Positions 42,953-54,700 of a stretch of 64,000 nucleotides of DNA are shown in pieces; positions within the stretch are counted from its first letter, which is position 1, and every line of letters starts with the position of its first letter. The translations under genes were made by a program, and so were the position numbers. The stretch is from Blastomyces gilchristii SLH14081. Taxonomy: Eukaryota; Ascomycota; Eurotiomycetes; Onygenales; Ajellomycetaceae. The stretch covers positions 2,115,893-2,179,892 of the forward strand of contig NW_003101681.1 of assembly GCF_000003855.2 (NCBI RefSeq). Direction: 5' to 3'. The notes under the pieces were generated by a model. That model was not told where the DNA came from. It made no database searches and was given only the letters and a program-made list of their open reading frames with translations.

Positions 42953-44030
42953 AAGCGAAATCGTGCCAATTTGCGTCGCAGAATATACCCAGTCCCTCCC
43001 CATTTTCGTATTGATATTCAGTGTTTTCTGCAACTTTTGATTTATTTATTCCCCCCCTCCCCACCCCCCCAATCTATTCTTCACTTGATTCCCGCTTTGC
43101 AACTTATATTTCTCTTTGTGTCACATTTCTTGGCACATTCTTACTAGCCTCCATCTTTTTTAATTAATTTATTCACGCTCTGCAATGTGCATTATTATGG
43201 AAGCTCTGAAACTTACATGCACATTTTTTGTTATGTTTACTGAGGCTGCCCGTATTTTATCTTGGGTTCTGATGTTGGGATGCACCTTTAATTCTTCACA
43301 TGCGCGCGACAATCCGAACATGTAGAATAAAAGCTACTTGACCCCTGGAGACCATCGTTTTGGACACCAATTCAACTGGTTACGTTAATAAGCTAGAATT
43401 AATAAGTACTCCGTACTCCGTGCAGGTAAACTTGTTGGGGGTCCCGCGGTTGATCGGCCCTTCTACCAGCAGTGCGCTGGTGGTGATTGAGCTCTTTTGC
43501 CCCAGTAGCCTACAAAACTTCCTCGGCAACTACACAGATTGTTTACCTACGTCATCGAGATTGTTCAGGGCTGACAAACCGGGAAGATTGTCTGCTCCCG
43601 CCTGCAACCGGCATCTTCCCAGACGCGTTCACGGCTTGCTTTGAAATAGCTATTTAATACCTGTGAACCCTATGATGGTTTGCTCTTGGCAGCCTCCTTA
43701 ACGTCGAACTTCGGGGTTGTTTGATTAATGTCCTACCTCAGGCCAACTACGCTCCCCAGTACAACTGCCAGCGCCGCCACCACATATTTCCTGCACAGTG
43801 GCATTGTTCAATTCTCTTCATATCACTCTACATTAATCTGTTCAGAGTCTGGTTTGTTGATTAGACGTTGTTTCCATCAGTATAACCTCCTAGCGAAAAC
43901 GAGTCCACTCCCTAGTAATGACAACTTTGTTGCTCAAGTGATACATCACCCTGAAAATTTCCGCCAGATCGTCGATTTCCGTCGCCCGTTTGCCAAACAA
44001 TTAGCATCTGGGTCTTTTCTTTTTAGCACG
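42953..44030. other. Spacer between nse4 and the DUF4336 gene, with repeat copy
   Basis: About 1.08 kb. It contains a double TACTCCGTA-type motif (43407-43422) immediately before a dispersed repeat (43434-43514). From 43728 there is an in-frame ATG-initiated extension that leads without stop into the DUF4336 protein; see that gene. Confidence 0.55.
43434..43514. repeat. Dispersed repeat, copy 3
   Basis: Aligns with the copy at 34407-34486 over about 80 bp in the same orientation, including the block from CTTCTACCAGCAGTG to CCCCAGTAGCCTACA. Carries a small palindrome CCAGC-AGTGC-GCTGG. Confidence 0.8.
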
Positions 44031-44924
44031 ATGACTTCAAAATTGGTTCCTCCGCGTCCAGAGGATGTCATGGTAATACGGAAAATCCAGCCTGATATCG
44101 TCACTTTGAATGTTCCTTTCTACCGATTTGGATACGTAAGAATCGGTGGACGGTGTACGATTGGTATGAAGCACTTCGTAGATGGCAATGGATGACGTAA
44201 ATAGTGTTCGACACCTGCTAACGGAATCACTGCAGTCCGTCTACAGAGCGGCTCTCTAGCTGTATTCTCACCAGTCTCTCTTACCCCAGATGCCCGAGAG
44301 GCGGTAAATTCCCTAGGCGGCAACGTCAAATATATTATTGCGCCGGACATGGAACATCACATATTCGTCACACCTTGGAAAGGAGCTTATCCAAACGCCC
44401 AGATCATCGCACCGGAGGGCCTGAAGGAAAAACGCGAGGAGAACCCAGAAACAAAGGGTATTGGATTCGATCACATCTTCACCGCAGCCAACAAAAGAAC
44501 TCTCAGAATATCAAATGAGTTCCACGCCGACTTTGATGTCGAATATGTCAATTCGCACCCTAGCCGTGAAATAGTCTTGCTACACAAGCCCTCCAAGACC
44601 CTCATCGAATCAGATTTGCTCTTCAACCTTCCTGCCACCGAGCAATTTTCGAAATCTGGAGAGTCGGCCACACAGGGGATACTCACAAAGATATTTAATG
44701 CTATTCAAACAACAAAGCCACCCGCGATGGGTCAAAAGCGGTTTATCTGGTATCTCTTATCAGCGAAAGATCGCAAGGGTTTTGCGCAGTCAGCAGCTAC
44801 TATTGAGGGGTGGGATTTCGATCGGATAATTCCGTGTCATGGAGATGTCATTGAAAGCGGAGGCAAGGAGATATTCCGTAATTTGTTTGAGTGGAATTTG
44901 GAGGCGGCGAAGAAGCAGATGTAA
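44031..44924 (+). CDS. DUF4336 family protein (metallo-beta-lactamase-like fold)
   Basis: Two exons, 44031-44163 and 44236-44924, giving 273 residues from MTSKLVPPRPEDVMVIRKI. The splice joins GGRCTI to VRLQSGSLAVFSPVSLTPDA in frame. Other visible family features are NVKYIIAPDMEHHIFVTPWKGAYPNAQIIAPEGL, VLLHKPSKTLIESDLLFNLP and IIPCHGDVIESGG, an arrangement like metallo-beta-lactamase-fold proteins, with the motif pair MEHH and CHGD as possible metal ligands. DUF4336 proteins are widespread in fungi and have no established activity. An upstream in-frame ATG at 43728 would add 101 residues rich in Ser, Arg and Phe and poor in acids, which could be a mitochondrial presequence or just leader. Confidence 0.78.
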
Positions 44925-45296
44925 ATGTAAAAAAAGGCTGTCTTGTCTGTACTTAGTAGTTAAAAGTTTCGATTTCATAAGAGGAAATTGGAATATGAAT
45001 CTGTGTTTTCTATCCTTTGTATGTATATACAATATTTACAGATGGCATGGGAAGTTGGCATGCGCATTTGATAGTTGCTATTATTGCTGTTTGAGCCCCC
45101 AGCTTAAATAGCCGTAACTAGCGGTAAAATATTTAGCTACCGGCGAGCCCTAAGCTGCATCACGTGGGCGCCTGACGTAGCTCACAACTTGCGAGCCTTA
45201 TATCAAGACAGCGGTTGCGAAGATGGGGAACAACGTCATATGAGAATAACGAGAGAACCAAGCGGTTCTAGTGGCCGAGAAAGTCGACCCGTCAGG
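44925..45296. other. Short spacer upstream of vps34
   Basis: About 370 bp holding the 3' flank of the DUF4336 gene and the vps34 promoter, with a CACGTG box at 45161-45166. Confidence 0.55.
45161..45166. promoter_or_regulatory. CACGTG box upstream of vps34
   Basis: Palindromic CACGTG 131 bp before the vps34 start codon; potential bHLH factor site. Function unproven. Confidence 0.3.
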
Positions 45297-48109
45297 ATGG
45301 ACACTTACACCTTCGCAACCTCCGCGCAGGTTGACCTACCAATCTATCTGAAGATGTAAGTGCAGCTCAAGAACAGACATCTTCGGCAGCTGCCTTTAGT
45401 TCGCAATAACTAACTGTCTTCTTTAGATGCAGTTTGGAAGGCAAACAAAAACAGATACCTTTTTCCGTCTTAATTAAAAACCCTGAGCTTCGACACCTCG
45501 GATCGAACCAGAGCCCGATATCAGACCTTTACATTACCGTCCAACTATGGGCTAGTTCTAAACCTCTAGGTGTTCCCGTCCAGACGGCATATAAAGCATT
45601 TAAGACAACCCGAACATGGAATGAATGGCTTACAATGCCCGTATGTATAAAAGATGCACCGGTCAATAGCCAGCTGGCCATCACCGTTTGGGATCTGTCA
45701 CCATTGGGCGGAAACGATGCTTACGGCCATTCTGTCCCTTTTGGTGGAACCACCATATCATTATTCGATGACGATGGTACTCTGAAAAAGGGCAGACAGA
45801 AGTGCAAAATCTACCGGCACAAGGCCGCGGATGGGCTTTCGAATACCACGACACCGTCCGCCCCGCCGCAAAAGCGCCGTTTATCTCCTCATATAGACCA
45901 TGGCCCGACCCCGGAAGAAGAGGAGTTAGAGCGTCTGGAAAAACTCCTGAAGAAACATGAGATGGGCGAGATACCCCGAGTTGACTGGTTAGATCAGCTA
46001 GTATTTCGAGCTGTGGAAAAGAAAAAGTTGGAGGCTGAGGAATCTGCGAAAAAAAGGGCAATACGCAACCAAGCCGTTAGGGCAAAAGTTGCAGTGAAGA
46101 CAAATGGAATGACAGACAACCTTGGTGATGATGATGAGGAGGAAGATGAGATAAATGATCACGAAGAGAACTTTGTCCTCTATATCGAATTCCCACGCTT
46201 TGATTTTCCTGTCGTTTTCGAAGATTTCGAGTATCCTCGTCCGCCGATATCCTCCTACTCTCAACAGCCTTTGTCGGGCTCTAATTCCACACTCAAATCA
46301 CCACCAGAAGTCCGTTTGGGACCCGATATAGATGGCGCGGGTAACGACGATGATGACCATCGGATAATTCGAATATATGACCCCGAGGTTGGCCAGAAAG
46401 GGAACCCTTGCGAGGACAAACATCGGAGACTAGTTCGTAGCCACCGGACTGGAATTATGGATCGCGATCTCAAGCCAAATCCAAAGATCCGTGATGAATT
46501 GAATGAAATCATGTTATATGGACCTACGCAAGAACTGAACTCTGAGGAGAAAGACCTTGTCTGGAAGTTCCGGCATCATCTTACTCGTGATAAGAGAGCC
46601 CTGACTAAGTTCGTGAAATCGGTCAATTGGCAAGATGTTAGCGAAGCTCGACAGGCCGTGGAAATTCTCCCCAAGTGGACTGAGATAGATGTGGACGATG
46701 CGTTGGAACTTCTTGGGCCCACTTTTGATAACCCAGCTGTACGCGCGTATGCGGTAGACCGACTGAGGAAGTCTGATGATGAGGAATTGCTCCTATACCT
46801 CTTGCAACTAGTACAAGCCTTAAAGTTTGAGGCAATCCCTGCCGAAGTCGCTGAAGATATAACACAAGATTCCTCATTAACCAACTTTCTCATCACGCGA
46901 GCTGCGAACAATCCGCTACTTGGAAGCTATTTTCACTGGTACCTCATGGTCGAGTGTGATGATGCAGGCCCAAGCACTATTTCCGCCCATCGCAAACTGT
47001 TCGCCCGCGTTGAGTACTACTTCATGGTCGAGCTGGAGAAACACCATCCTGAACAGAGGAAAATTTTATTACGACAGGGCGAACTCATTACAATTCTGAC
47101 CAAGATCGCGAAGGATATTCGCTTCTCGAGGGTTAACCGTGCTGTCAAAATCGAAAAGCTGAAGAAGTTTCTGCTAGACCCTAAGAACGAGCTTACTACC
47201 ATTGACCCTCCTCTTCCGCTTCCGCTGGACCCGGAAATTCTGATCACAGGGTGCTTCGCTGAGGGTTCTAATGTTTTCAAATCCTCCCTCTCACCCTTGC
47301 TTATCAACTTCAAACTTTCTGATGGACGAAAATACCCTGTAATTTTCAAGGTTGGAGATGACCTTCGACAAGATCAGCTTGTCATCCAAATCATCAGTCT
47401 CATGGATCGGCTTTTGCAGAAGGAAAATTTAGATCTGAAACTCACTCCTTACCGGATAATTGCTACCGGCGCTAATGCCGGTGCGATGCAATTTATCCCC
47501 TCAACATCCTTATCAGCAGCGTCGGCAAAATACAAGGGCTCGATACTTGCATATTTGAGAGCCAACAATCCTGATGACAACGAGCCACTAGGTGTCCGCA
47601 AAGAAACGATGGATACGTACATAAAATCTTGCGCTGGCTATTGCGTGATAACTTACCTCCTAGGTGTAGGCGATAGGCATTTAGACAACCTATTGATTGC
47701 ACCAGACGGCCATTTCTTCCACGCAGATTTTGGCTTCATTCTCGGCCGTGACCCGAAACCTTTTGCCCCGATGATGAAACTCTGCAAAGAAATGGTGGAA
47801 GGCATGGGTGGAGCGTCGTCGCCCAACTATCTCCTATTTAAACAATATTGTTTTACAGCATATACCACCCTTCGGAAATCCGCGAACCTCATCCTCAACC
47901 TTTTCAGCTTGATGGTCGATGCAAATATTCCAGATATCCGCGTCGAGCCGGACAAGGCTGTACTGAAGGTGAAGGAGAGGTTCCACTTGGAAATGAGTGA
48001 AGAGGAGGCAATTCGCCACTTTGAGCAGCTCATTGGTGATAGCGTGAATGCTATTTTTGGAGTTGTCATTGACCGTCTTCATGATTTCGTGCAGGGATGG
48101 AGGGCATAG
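45297..48109 (+). CDS. vps34: Phosphatidylinositol 3-kinase Vps34 (class III)
   Basis: Two exons, 45297-45355 and 45427-48109, giving 913 residues. A PI3K C2 domain occupies about the first 290 residues (SDLYITVQLWASSKPLGVPVQT; FKTTRTWNEWL), interrupted by a charged linker. A PIK helical domain follows at about 340-540 (LNSEEKDLVWKFRHHL). The lipid kinase domain is C-terminal: PVIFKVGDDLRQDQLVIQII, catalytic GVGDRHLDNLLI near 765, and activation loop HADFGFILGRDPKPF near 785. Vps34 is the only PI3-kinase of most fungi. With Vps15 and Atg6 it makes PI3P for vacuolar sorting and autophagy. All catalytic motifs are intact. The phase-2 first intron joins K-I-C-SLEGK. Confidence 0.95.
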
Positions 48110-48985
48110 TTTTAAACAAAGCGCTCATACTTCCGCATAAGCAGCCCGCATGCAAAACTTTAGATCAATGATACAGATCCATACTTGACCCGCGTTGTTG
48201 GCCCTTTTCGAAATACTAGTTTGGTGAAAACGGATGCTGGGGAGTTTTGGGGATGTTTGGCGTGTTCTTGTTCAGGTACATACATGTATTACATTGCAAA
48301 TACTTAGAATATACCCTGGTAACGGGATAACTGGATAATATATTTTGGGTTTACATACGATTTTCATATAGTTATACATATCGAGTACAGAGTACAGATG
48401 TAGAGTTCCCAACTGTTTGGTCCGTTGTATATTTATAATTACGTTGGCCCTCATCACCGACAAATTTCCATCAAATATTGCTTGTTTACCAGGCCCTGCC
48501 ATCCCCCTGAGAATACCATTAATCTTCCATCCCGGACGTTTTCCCTCTCCAGAACTTAAGTAGTTAATTCCTCCCCGCAGTCTCGAGCAAAAATGGGTCA
48601 TAACGGAATGGAGTTGTTGGAGAACACATACTAGTGTTTTTTTTAAATGAAAATGAAAATTATTATGATATAGACTTTTTTCGCGCTTGGATAGGGTTGT
48701 CTGTCGCAGTGCTCTGGAGTTAACCGTGGTCCGAAAACCGGGATCGGCTTCGAATTTCCTCGTCGCAACGGCATATCTTCCGCCAAGACCACGTGATTCG
48801 AAACCTACCTAGGTATTGTAGCTAGTTTTTCACCCTATCGCAAAAGACGATGCAATATTGGTTGCAATCAAGTCATTGATCTTCCACCTTCGTTCCCCTA
48901 CATCCAGGGAGCGTGTCTATACTTACCATGTGAATCTACCTCTTACTCCTTGCAACTTTCGCCTTTGTCTGTTCTCCTTGGCAGA
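48110..48985. other. Spacer vps34 to mtg1
   Basis: About 875 bp. A/T-rich 3' flank of vps34, then the mtg1 promoter with CACGTGA (48790-48796). No gene seen. Confidence 0.55.
48790..48795. promoter_or_regulatory. CACGTG box upstream of mtg1
   Basis: CACGTGA 196 bp before the start codon; a potential bHLH (Cbf1-type) site. Function unproven. Confidence 0.3.
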
Positions 48986-50097
48986 ATGGCCGCGATAGCC
49001 TCCACTTTTGTGCCACGCGCGGCGTTCCCGAAAATTGACAGCATTCCGCGCACATATTTCTTGGGCCATCATAGAGCTGGACTTGAGAAAATGAAAAAGA
49101 TGCTGTCATCGATCGATCATGTTATTGAATGTAGAGACTTTCGAATTCCTGCCACATCAATCAACCCTGTGTTCGAGGAAGCTTTGGGTGAGAAACCTAG
49201 GTGGATCATATATACCAAGCGGGACCTTGGAGGCGATCTCAAGCTAGCGAACCAGCGCGTGAGTACCAGCCCTTAGACATATAGTTGCTTCCTCTCCACG
49301 AGAACCTATTATACTAATGTTGGGTTGTGTCTACCTAGAAAGAGAAGATGATACAACGATGGCATAAGTCCTCAAAAACCTTCTTTACCAACCGTTTCGA
49401 CACGAATACTATCGTCCCGATCGTCAAAGCGATTAAAAGGCAACCTTTTAACTTAGATAAGCTCACAGGTGCTCGAATCCTGGTTGTTGGAATGCCGAAT
49501 GTTGGAAAATCAAGCCTGATAAACGCCCTCCGAAATTTTGTCATGAAAAAGGGAAAAGCAGCCAAGACCGGCGCGGATCCTGGCGTGACGAGGAAAGTCG
49601 GCACCGGTATTAAAATTCTCGAGAGGGCTCGGGGTTCAGTCTATTTACACGACACACCTGGAGTCTTTGTGCCATACATGCCAGATTCGGAAAGCATGCT
49701 GAAGCTTGCGCTTTGTGGTTGTGTGAAACACACTATTATCCCAACCATCACGCTGGCTGACTATTTGCTTTACCAAATAAATCTCCACAAACCAAGACTA
49801 TATGGGAAATACACGGAACCAACGAATGATATAATACATTTCTTGAAGTCATTTGGTGCTAAAGCAGGATGTTTCGCCAAAGGTGGAACCATAGACCTCG
49901 AGGGCGCTGCTAGAAAGATGATTCACATGTATCGAGAGGGAAAATTTGGAGCTTTTATCATGGACAATTTACAGGAGACGACGTTGAACATACAGCAAGA
50001 GCGATTGGCAGCTATGGGCGGAAGCATTAACCAGGCTAAGAAGGCAGAGAAACAGGACAAGAGGGAAGAACATATGGAGAACGTGGAGACAGTTTGA
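48986..50097 (+). CDS. mtg1: Mitochondrial GTPase Mtg1 (circularly permuted, YlqF/RbgA family)
   Basis: Two exons: 48986-49258 and 49339-50097, giving 343 residues. The GTPase motifs come in permuted order: G4 YTKRDL near residue 75, G1 GMPNVGKSSLIN near 141, then G3 HDTPGVF near 195. The N-terminal FVPRAAFPKIDSIPRTYFLGHH with GLEKMKKMLSSIDHVIECRD is typical of Mtg1. Bacterial RbgA and yeast Mtg1 promote late assembly of the large ribosomal subunit, here at the mitochondrial inner membrane. An Arg-containing, acid-poor N-terminus agrees with import. It converges with isy1, the stops being about 180 bp apart. Confidence 0.9.
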
Positions 50098-50278
50098 ATG
50101 CCAGAATCCCATTCACACGATTGTTCTAGATGAACCTTGTACATTATGTAATTATAGATAGGCAGAATGCAGTTAACGAATAGAATAATATATGAGCATG
50201 CAGAACGACATTAAAAGGCTAACAATCATGAAAAACGCCAACCGGCTAGAAATGACATCCCATCATAATATCATAATA
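50098..50278. other. Convergent 3' spacer, mtg1 / isy1
   Basis: Only about 180 bp separate the two stop codons, so the 3' UTRs probably overlap as antisense transcripts. Confidence 0.5.
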
Positions 50279-51118
50279 TCAAAGAATTTTGTCAAGAAGC
50301 CTCCGCCGTCGTCTATCCACCAACTCCTCCTGGACCTCCTCGAGAGTAGGCAACCTCCACCCGATGCCATCCCCACCATCTCCAGGAAGTGGTTCCCACC
50401 CATCCGCTGCCTCGTCCTCTCCTCTCCTCAGGATGTTCTCGAAGGCTTCTTTTTCCTTTTTGGATTCGTACTCCAACAGAGACCCATCTTCCTCATCCAA
50501 GCCATATCCAAAATACGCAGCGTCGACATTTCTCCGGGATATATCAACGACTCTTCCCCCACCAGCGTCGTCCTCCCTGCTTGTCCTCCTCTGTTTCTTT
50601 GCAGCGGCCTCAAACATCTCCTTGACACCTGGTAACTCTTTCGCCCTCCCGAAATATCGATAACCTTTCCCACCACCTGGTATCTCGCGGCCATCATCAT
50701 CATATACCCTCCCGCCACCACGTGTGTAATTCGGCCCTCCAAGGTTTCGTATCTGCACTTCCCACATCCACTTTTCCCGCATCGCTTTATTGATCTCATC
50801 ATTTAAGTCGCGAATCTGGTAGTCGCTCAAACTCTGATCTTGGATGCGCGAGACTTTGCGCGATATTTCCTTGAGCACTTGTCCCCGCCATTTCTCGCAT
50901 ACGGGAATCGAAGTGACGGAGGTGATGGCCTTGGGGCGGCGAGTGCGTCCTATGTCGAGGATACCGAGATCAGCGGCTTGGGCGGCACGGAAGCGAAAGA
51001 GCATAGACTGCGCCTTTTCGCTGTTGCGTGCCTAGATTTAAATGAGTATAGTTAGCTTTGTCACTGTTGTTACTTTCTCTCTATTTGTGGTCGCAGCGGC
51101 GATAGGGTGACTTACCAT
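50279..51118 (-). CDS. isy1: Pre-mRNA-splicing factor Isy1
   Basis: Two coding exons on the minus strand: 51118-51116 and 51031-50279, giving 251 residues. The first coding exon is just the ATG, followed at once by GTAAGT. The second begins ARNSEKAQSMLFRFRAAQAADLG. Together they give the canonical Isy1 N-terminus. Further family blocks are RPKAITSVTSIPVCEKWRG, EISRKVSRIQDQSLSDYQIRDLNDEIN and WEVQIRNLGGPNY, followed by a Gly/Asp-rich C-terminal half. Isy1 belongs to the NineTeen/Prp19-associated complex and stabilises the first catalytic step of splicing. An in-frame Met eight codons into exon 2 would lose the conserved start. Confidence 0.9.
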
Positions 51119-51756
51119 GGCTGCGGTATGTGAAAGGAACGAGCAGAGAATAAAAAGTAGATTTAATTAAATAGGTAGGCGTAGGCAGCTTGGCCTTTCT
51201 ACCGGGGAAGATTTGTGAACGGTAGTAAAAAAGAACGGTTGTTATATATCCAGGTGGTTGCTGTGCAGAAAGTTTATACGTGACGACGATTCCGTGGATG
51301 TTTGAAAGTTTTCTTAATCGAGTTAGCGTTGTCACATATGGAGCTTCCCATTTCTGAGGTACCTAAAAAAAAGAATCAATCACAACTCTAATTCGAGTCT
51401 AAAGAATACAATTCTAATATGAATGGGTATGTATTTACATATGCGCTAAAATCATATATGATCAATTCAGGGAACCATCAAACAAAACTATATCAGCGCC
51501 TATATAAAGACCAGCTAACAATAAGAAAAGCAACATAGATTAAAGAACTGTCTTGCTCCCGGAGAAAACCATACTACCCGTCTTTCTCATCACGTATCTC
51601 ATGCATTCATGGCAACATAAACCGCCTTGTCCTACTAATCCATATGAACCAACATGCAAATAGAACTCATACTACCCAATCAACAAACGAGGACGAATCT
51701 TCAAATTGACAAACAAAACAGAAAAAAACAGAAAAAGAGGGGCACAAAACGACCGT
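51119..51756. other. Spacer, isy1 5' side to myoB 3' end
   Basis: About 640 bp, A/T-rich, holding the isy1 promoter and the myoB 3' flank. No gene or strong repeat. Confidence 0.5.
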
Positions 51757-54700
51757 TTATAGGAAACCTTTGGAGTTACTCAACTTCCGTTGAGGAACCT
51801 CAATAGGTCCATTCGGCCCCGGACCGACAAAGACACCACTACCTCGGCGACTGCCATTGGCTCCACCGAATCGATCACCAATTTCACTCAACGTAGGCAT
51901 AGTCCCGCTGCGACCCATTGCGCTGCCTCTCTCAACCCGCAACCCTTTCCAAGCCTCCAGCTCTCGCTCAAGTCGTAGAGACTTTTCTCTCTCTTCACGT
52001 AGTTCCCGCTCAGCCCGACGGGCCTGGAGTTGATTTTCAGAATCGCTTGATTGAAGTTCTTCAATGGTCTTGAGGAGCCGTTCGATCTTGTCGCGGGACT
52101 TGGAAATATCTTCTGATAATTGTGTATTCATTTTATCACGGCGATCGATCTGGGATTGAAGGTCTTTTACAGTGCGATCAACATTGCGGACCAATCGTTG
52201 GTCAGCATTCCGCTTGGATTCTTGTTCATCCAACTGGGTTTCAAGCTATATCAAATATGCATATTAGTTCCGGGATACCTTAAATGTGATTCATGTTACT
52301 TTGATGGGATATCCTACCTCTTGGATACGCTTATGTAGAAACCTTACATCCTGGCTCGCAGAGGAGTAGCCCTTAGTTTCCAAATCGACGCACTTCAACT
52401 GCGCCTCCTTGAGCTGCTTCTCCAAGGCAGCCTTTTCCTTGAAGAGCTGAGCAGTTGATTCACGTTCAGCCACAATTTCTTTCTGTATTTCAGTTGCCAA
52501 GGCTTCAGCTCGTCTCATCTTTCCAATCGCAGCTGAAGACAAGTCTTCTTGCTGGGCAAGCTTTGTTTTTAATTCAAGGAGCTCTCGGTCCATCTCGGCG
52601 GCGTTGCGGAGCGAAGGATTCTCTCCTTGTGCAAGTTCAGCCAAGCGATCCAACGCTTCATTGAGGCGTGTTTCAAGAGTTCGCTTCTCTTTAAGCAGTG
52701 CGTCGCGTTCACCGGAAATGTCATCGACTGACCCTCGAAGACCGCGTACTTGGGATAGTAATGTAACTACTTTGCTCTGCGCATCGTTGTGCGCATTAAC
52801 CGCTTCGTCGCGTGAAATAGATACATCCTGTAAAGTCATTTCCAGCCGCGACTTCTCCTTAGCCCAGGTAGAGCTGTTCAAGACTTCGTCATCCCACTTA
52901 GACCGGAGCTCCTCGATCTCTTCTCGCAACCGAGCATTTTCCCCTCGGATATGGAGCACATTCTCACGCTCGATCTCGAGCTCATTTGTCAAAGTCGAGA
53001 ATTCCATTTGATATTTCTTCCTCGTTTGCTCCAAGGAAGTTTCCTTGTCTTCAATGTCCATGGCACGCTGGCTTCTGTAGTCTTCTAATTCATTTTGCAG
53101 CCTCCTCTTTGCTTGTAATGCCGCGTCGAGATCAGCAGCGAGGTCCTCGACCTTTTCTTCATAAGACTGCGTTTGGCGTTGCAAGTCTTCGACAAGGTTG
53201 TCCATTTGTTTCCGTTCTGCCATGATTGTCGCACAAGTGTCTTCTGCCTCCTTGGCTTGCGATTTGGCGAATTGTTCGGCACGACTAGCTTTCAAGACAG
53301 CGATTTCAGCCTGCTCAAGCTTCCCAAAATATTCATCGGCGCGACTCTTGTAGAGTTCGAGGCTGGAGGTCAAGTCGACGACCTTGGAAGTTTCAGCATC
53401 TAGTCTGATTTGGAGGTCTGAAAACTCCTGGAGTAATTGGGCTCGACTAGCCGCATCTTGTTCCCTGGCAAACTGTGATTCCTTCAACTCAGAGGTAGCA
53501 TCCCGAAGCTCAACCTCGAGGCCTGCCCTCGCATGCTTGAGCTTGTCGAACTGGCTTTTGGCATCTGCTAAGTCAGCTAGTGCACTCTTGTGGGCTTGGA
53601 GCAGTGATTTTCTCGACTGCTCCTGAGAGTTCAGAAGATCATAGAGTTCTTCATGAGATTTGGCTTGGACGTCTCGGAGACTCAACTCTCCAGTTTGAAT
53701 ACTGCGTTCCAGCGCAGATACTTTCTTGGCAGAGTCATCAAGCTTTTCATGAAGGCGCCCATTTTCACGCTCAAGCAGTTGCATTCTTCGGATTGAAGGG
53801 CTTTCATCCTGCCACGAATCCCGTGCCGGAGTGGACCTTTCAAGCTGACTTTGAAGATGCCGATTCTGCATTTCCGTGAGTTGCAGTTGATTTTGAAGCA
53901 TCTCAATTTCAGCAGCAGTATCCATTCGCTTCTGGTAAGCCACAGTGTCCACGGTTCTGTCAGATCGGGCAGAATCATTAGCACAGTCATTGAAATTAAA
54001 CCGGCGATTGTTAGGCGTCGAAGGATTCGAGTAGCGCTTGACAGGTTCCGAATTCTTCCTGAAATGATTCGGCGATCGCGACACGGCAACTTGATTTTGA
54101 TCGATCTCCTCAAGCAGCGCCCTTTTGGAAGAGGAATATCGCGCATCAAGCTCAGCCATCTCATCTGCGTGGCGTCGGCGCATCTCAGCCAGTTGGCTTT
54201 CAGCGCGAGTGCATTTCTCTTCGGTAACTCTAAGTTTGTTTTGTACCGTCTCCAACACTGCCGCCATGTCGACGCTCTTCGACAAGCTCGGTTTGACCGC
54301 TTCCCAGGAACTGGGATTTTCGTCTGCTTCAGGGTTAAATACTTTATGGAGAAGCATCAGCTGGTGATGGCAATCTTGAAGCTCTTTATTCGCTTGATCA
54401 ACTGAAGCTTGAAGTTTTCGCGTGTTAGTCTGGGCTTGGGTCCTTAGTTGCCTTTCGGTTTCGAGATTTCTGTTTGCCTCAGCAAGTTGTATATTGGCCG
54501 CTGATGCAGCTTTCTCAGCACTTCGGGTGGCCTTATGTTCTCTGGTAACTTCATGGTTGAGATCTTCGACACTTAGAGCCAACTTTTCCTTCTGTTTTTC
54601 CAGCGCGGTGATATATAGCTGAGAATCGTCCAGCTGTCGTGAAAGCTGCTTGTTGACTTCCTCTAGCCGAGTCTTCTCATTCTGGATTTGCACCATTCTC

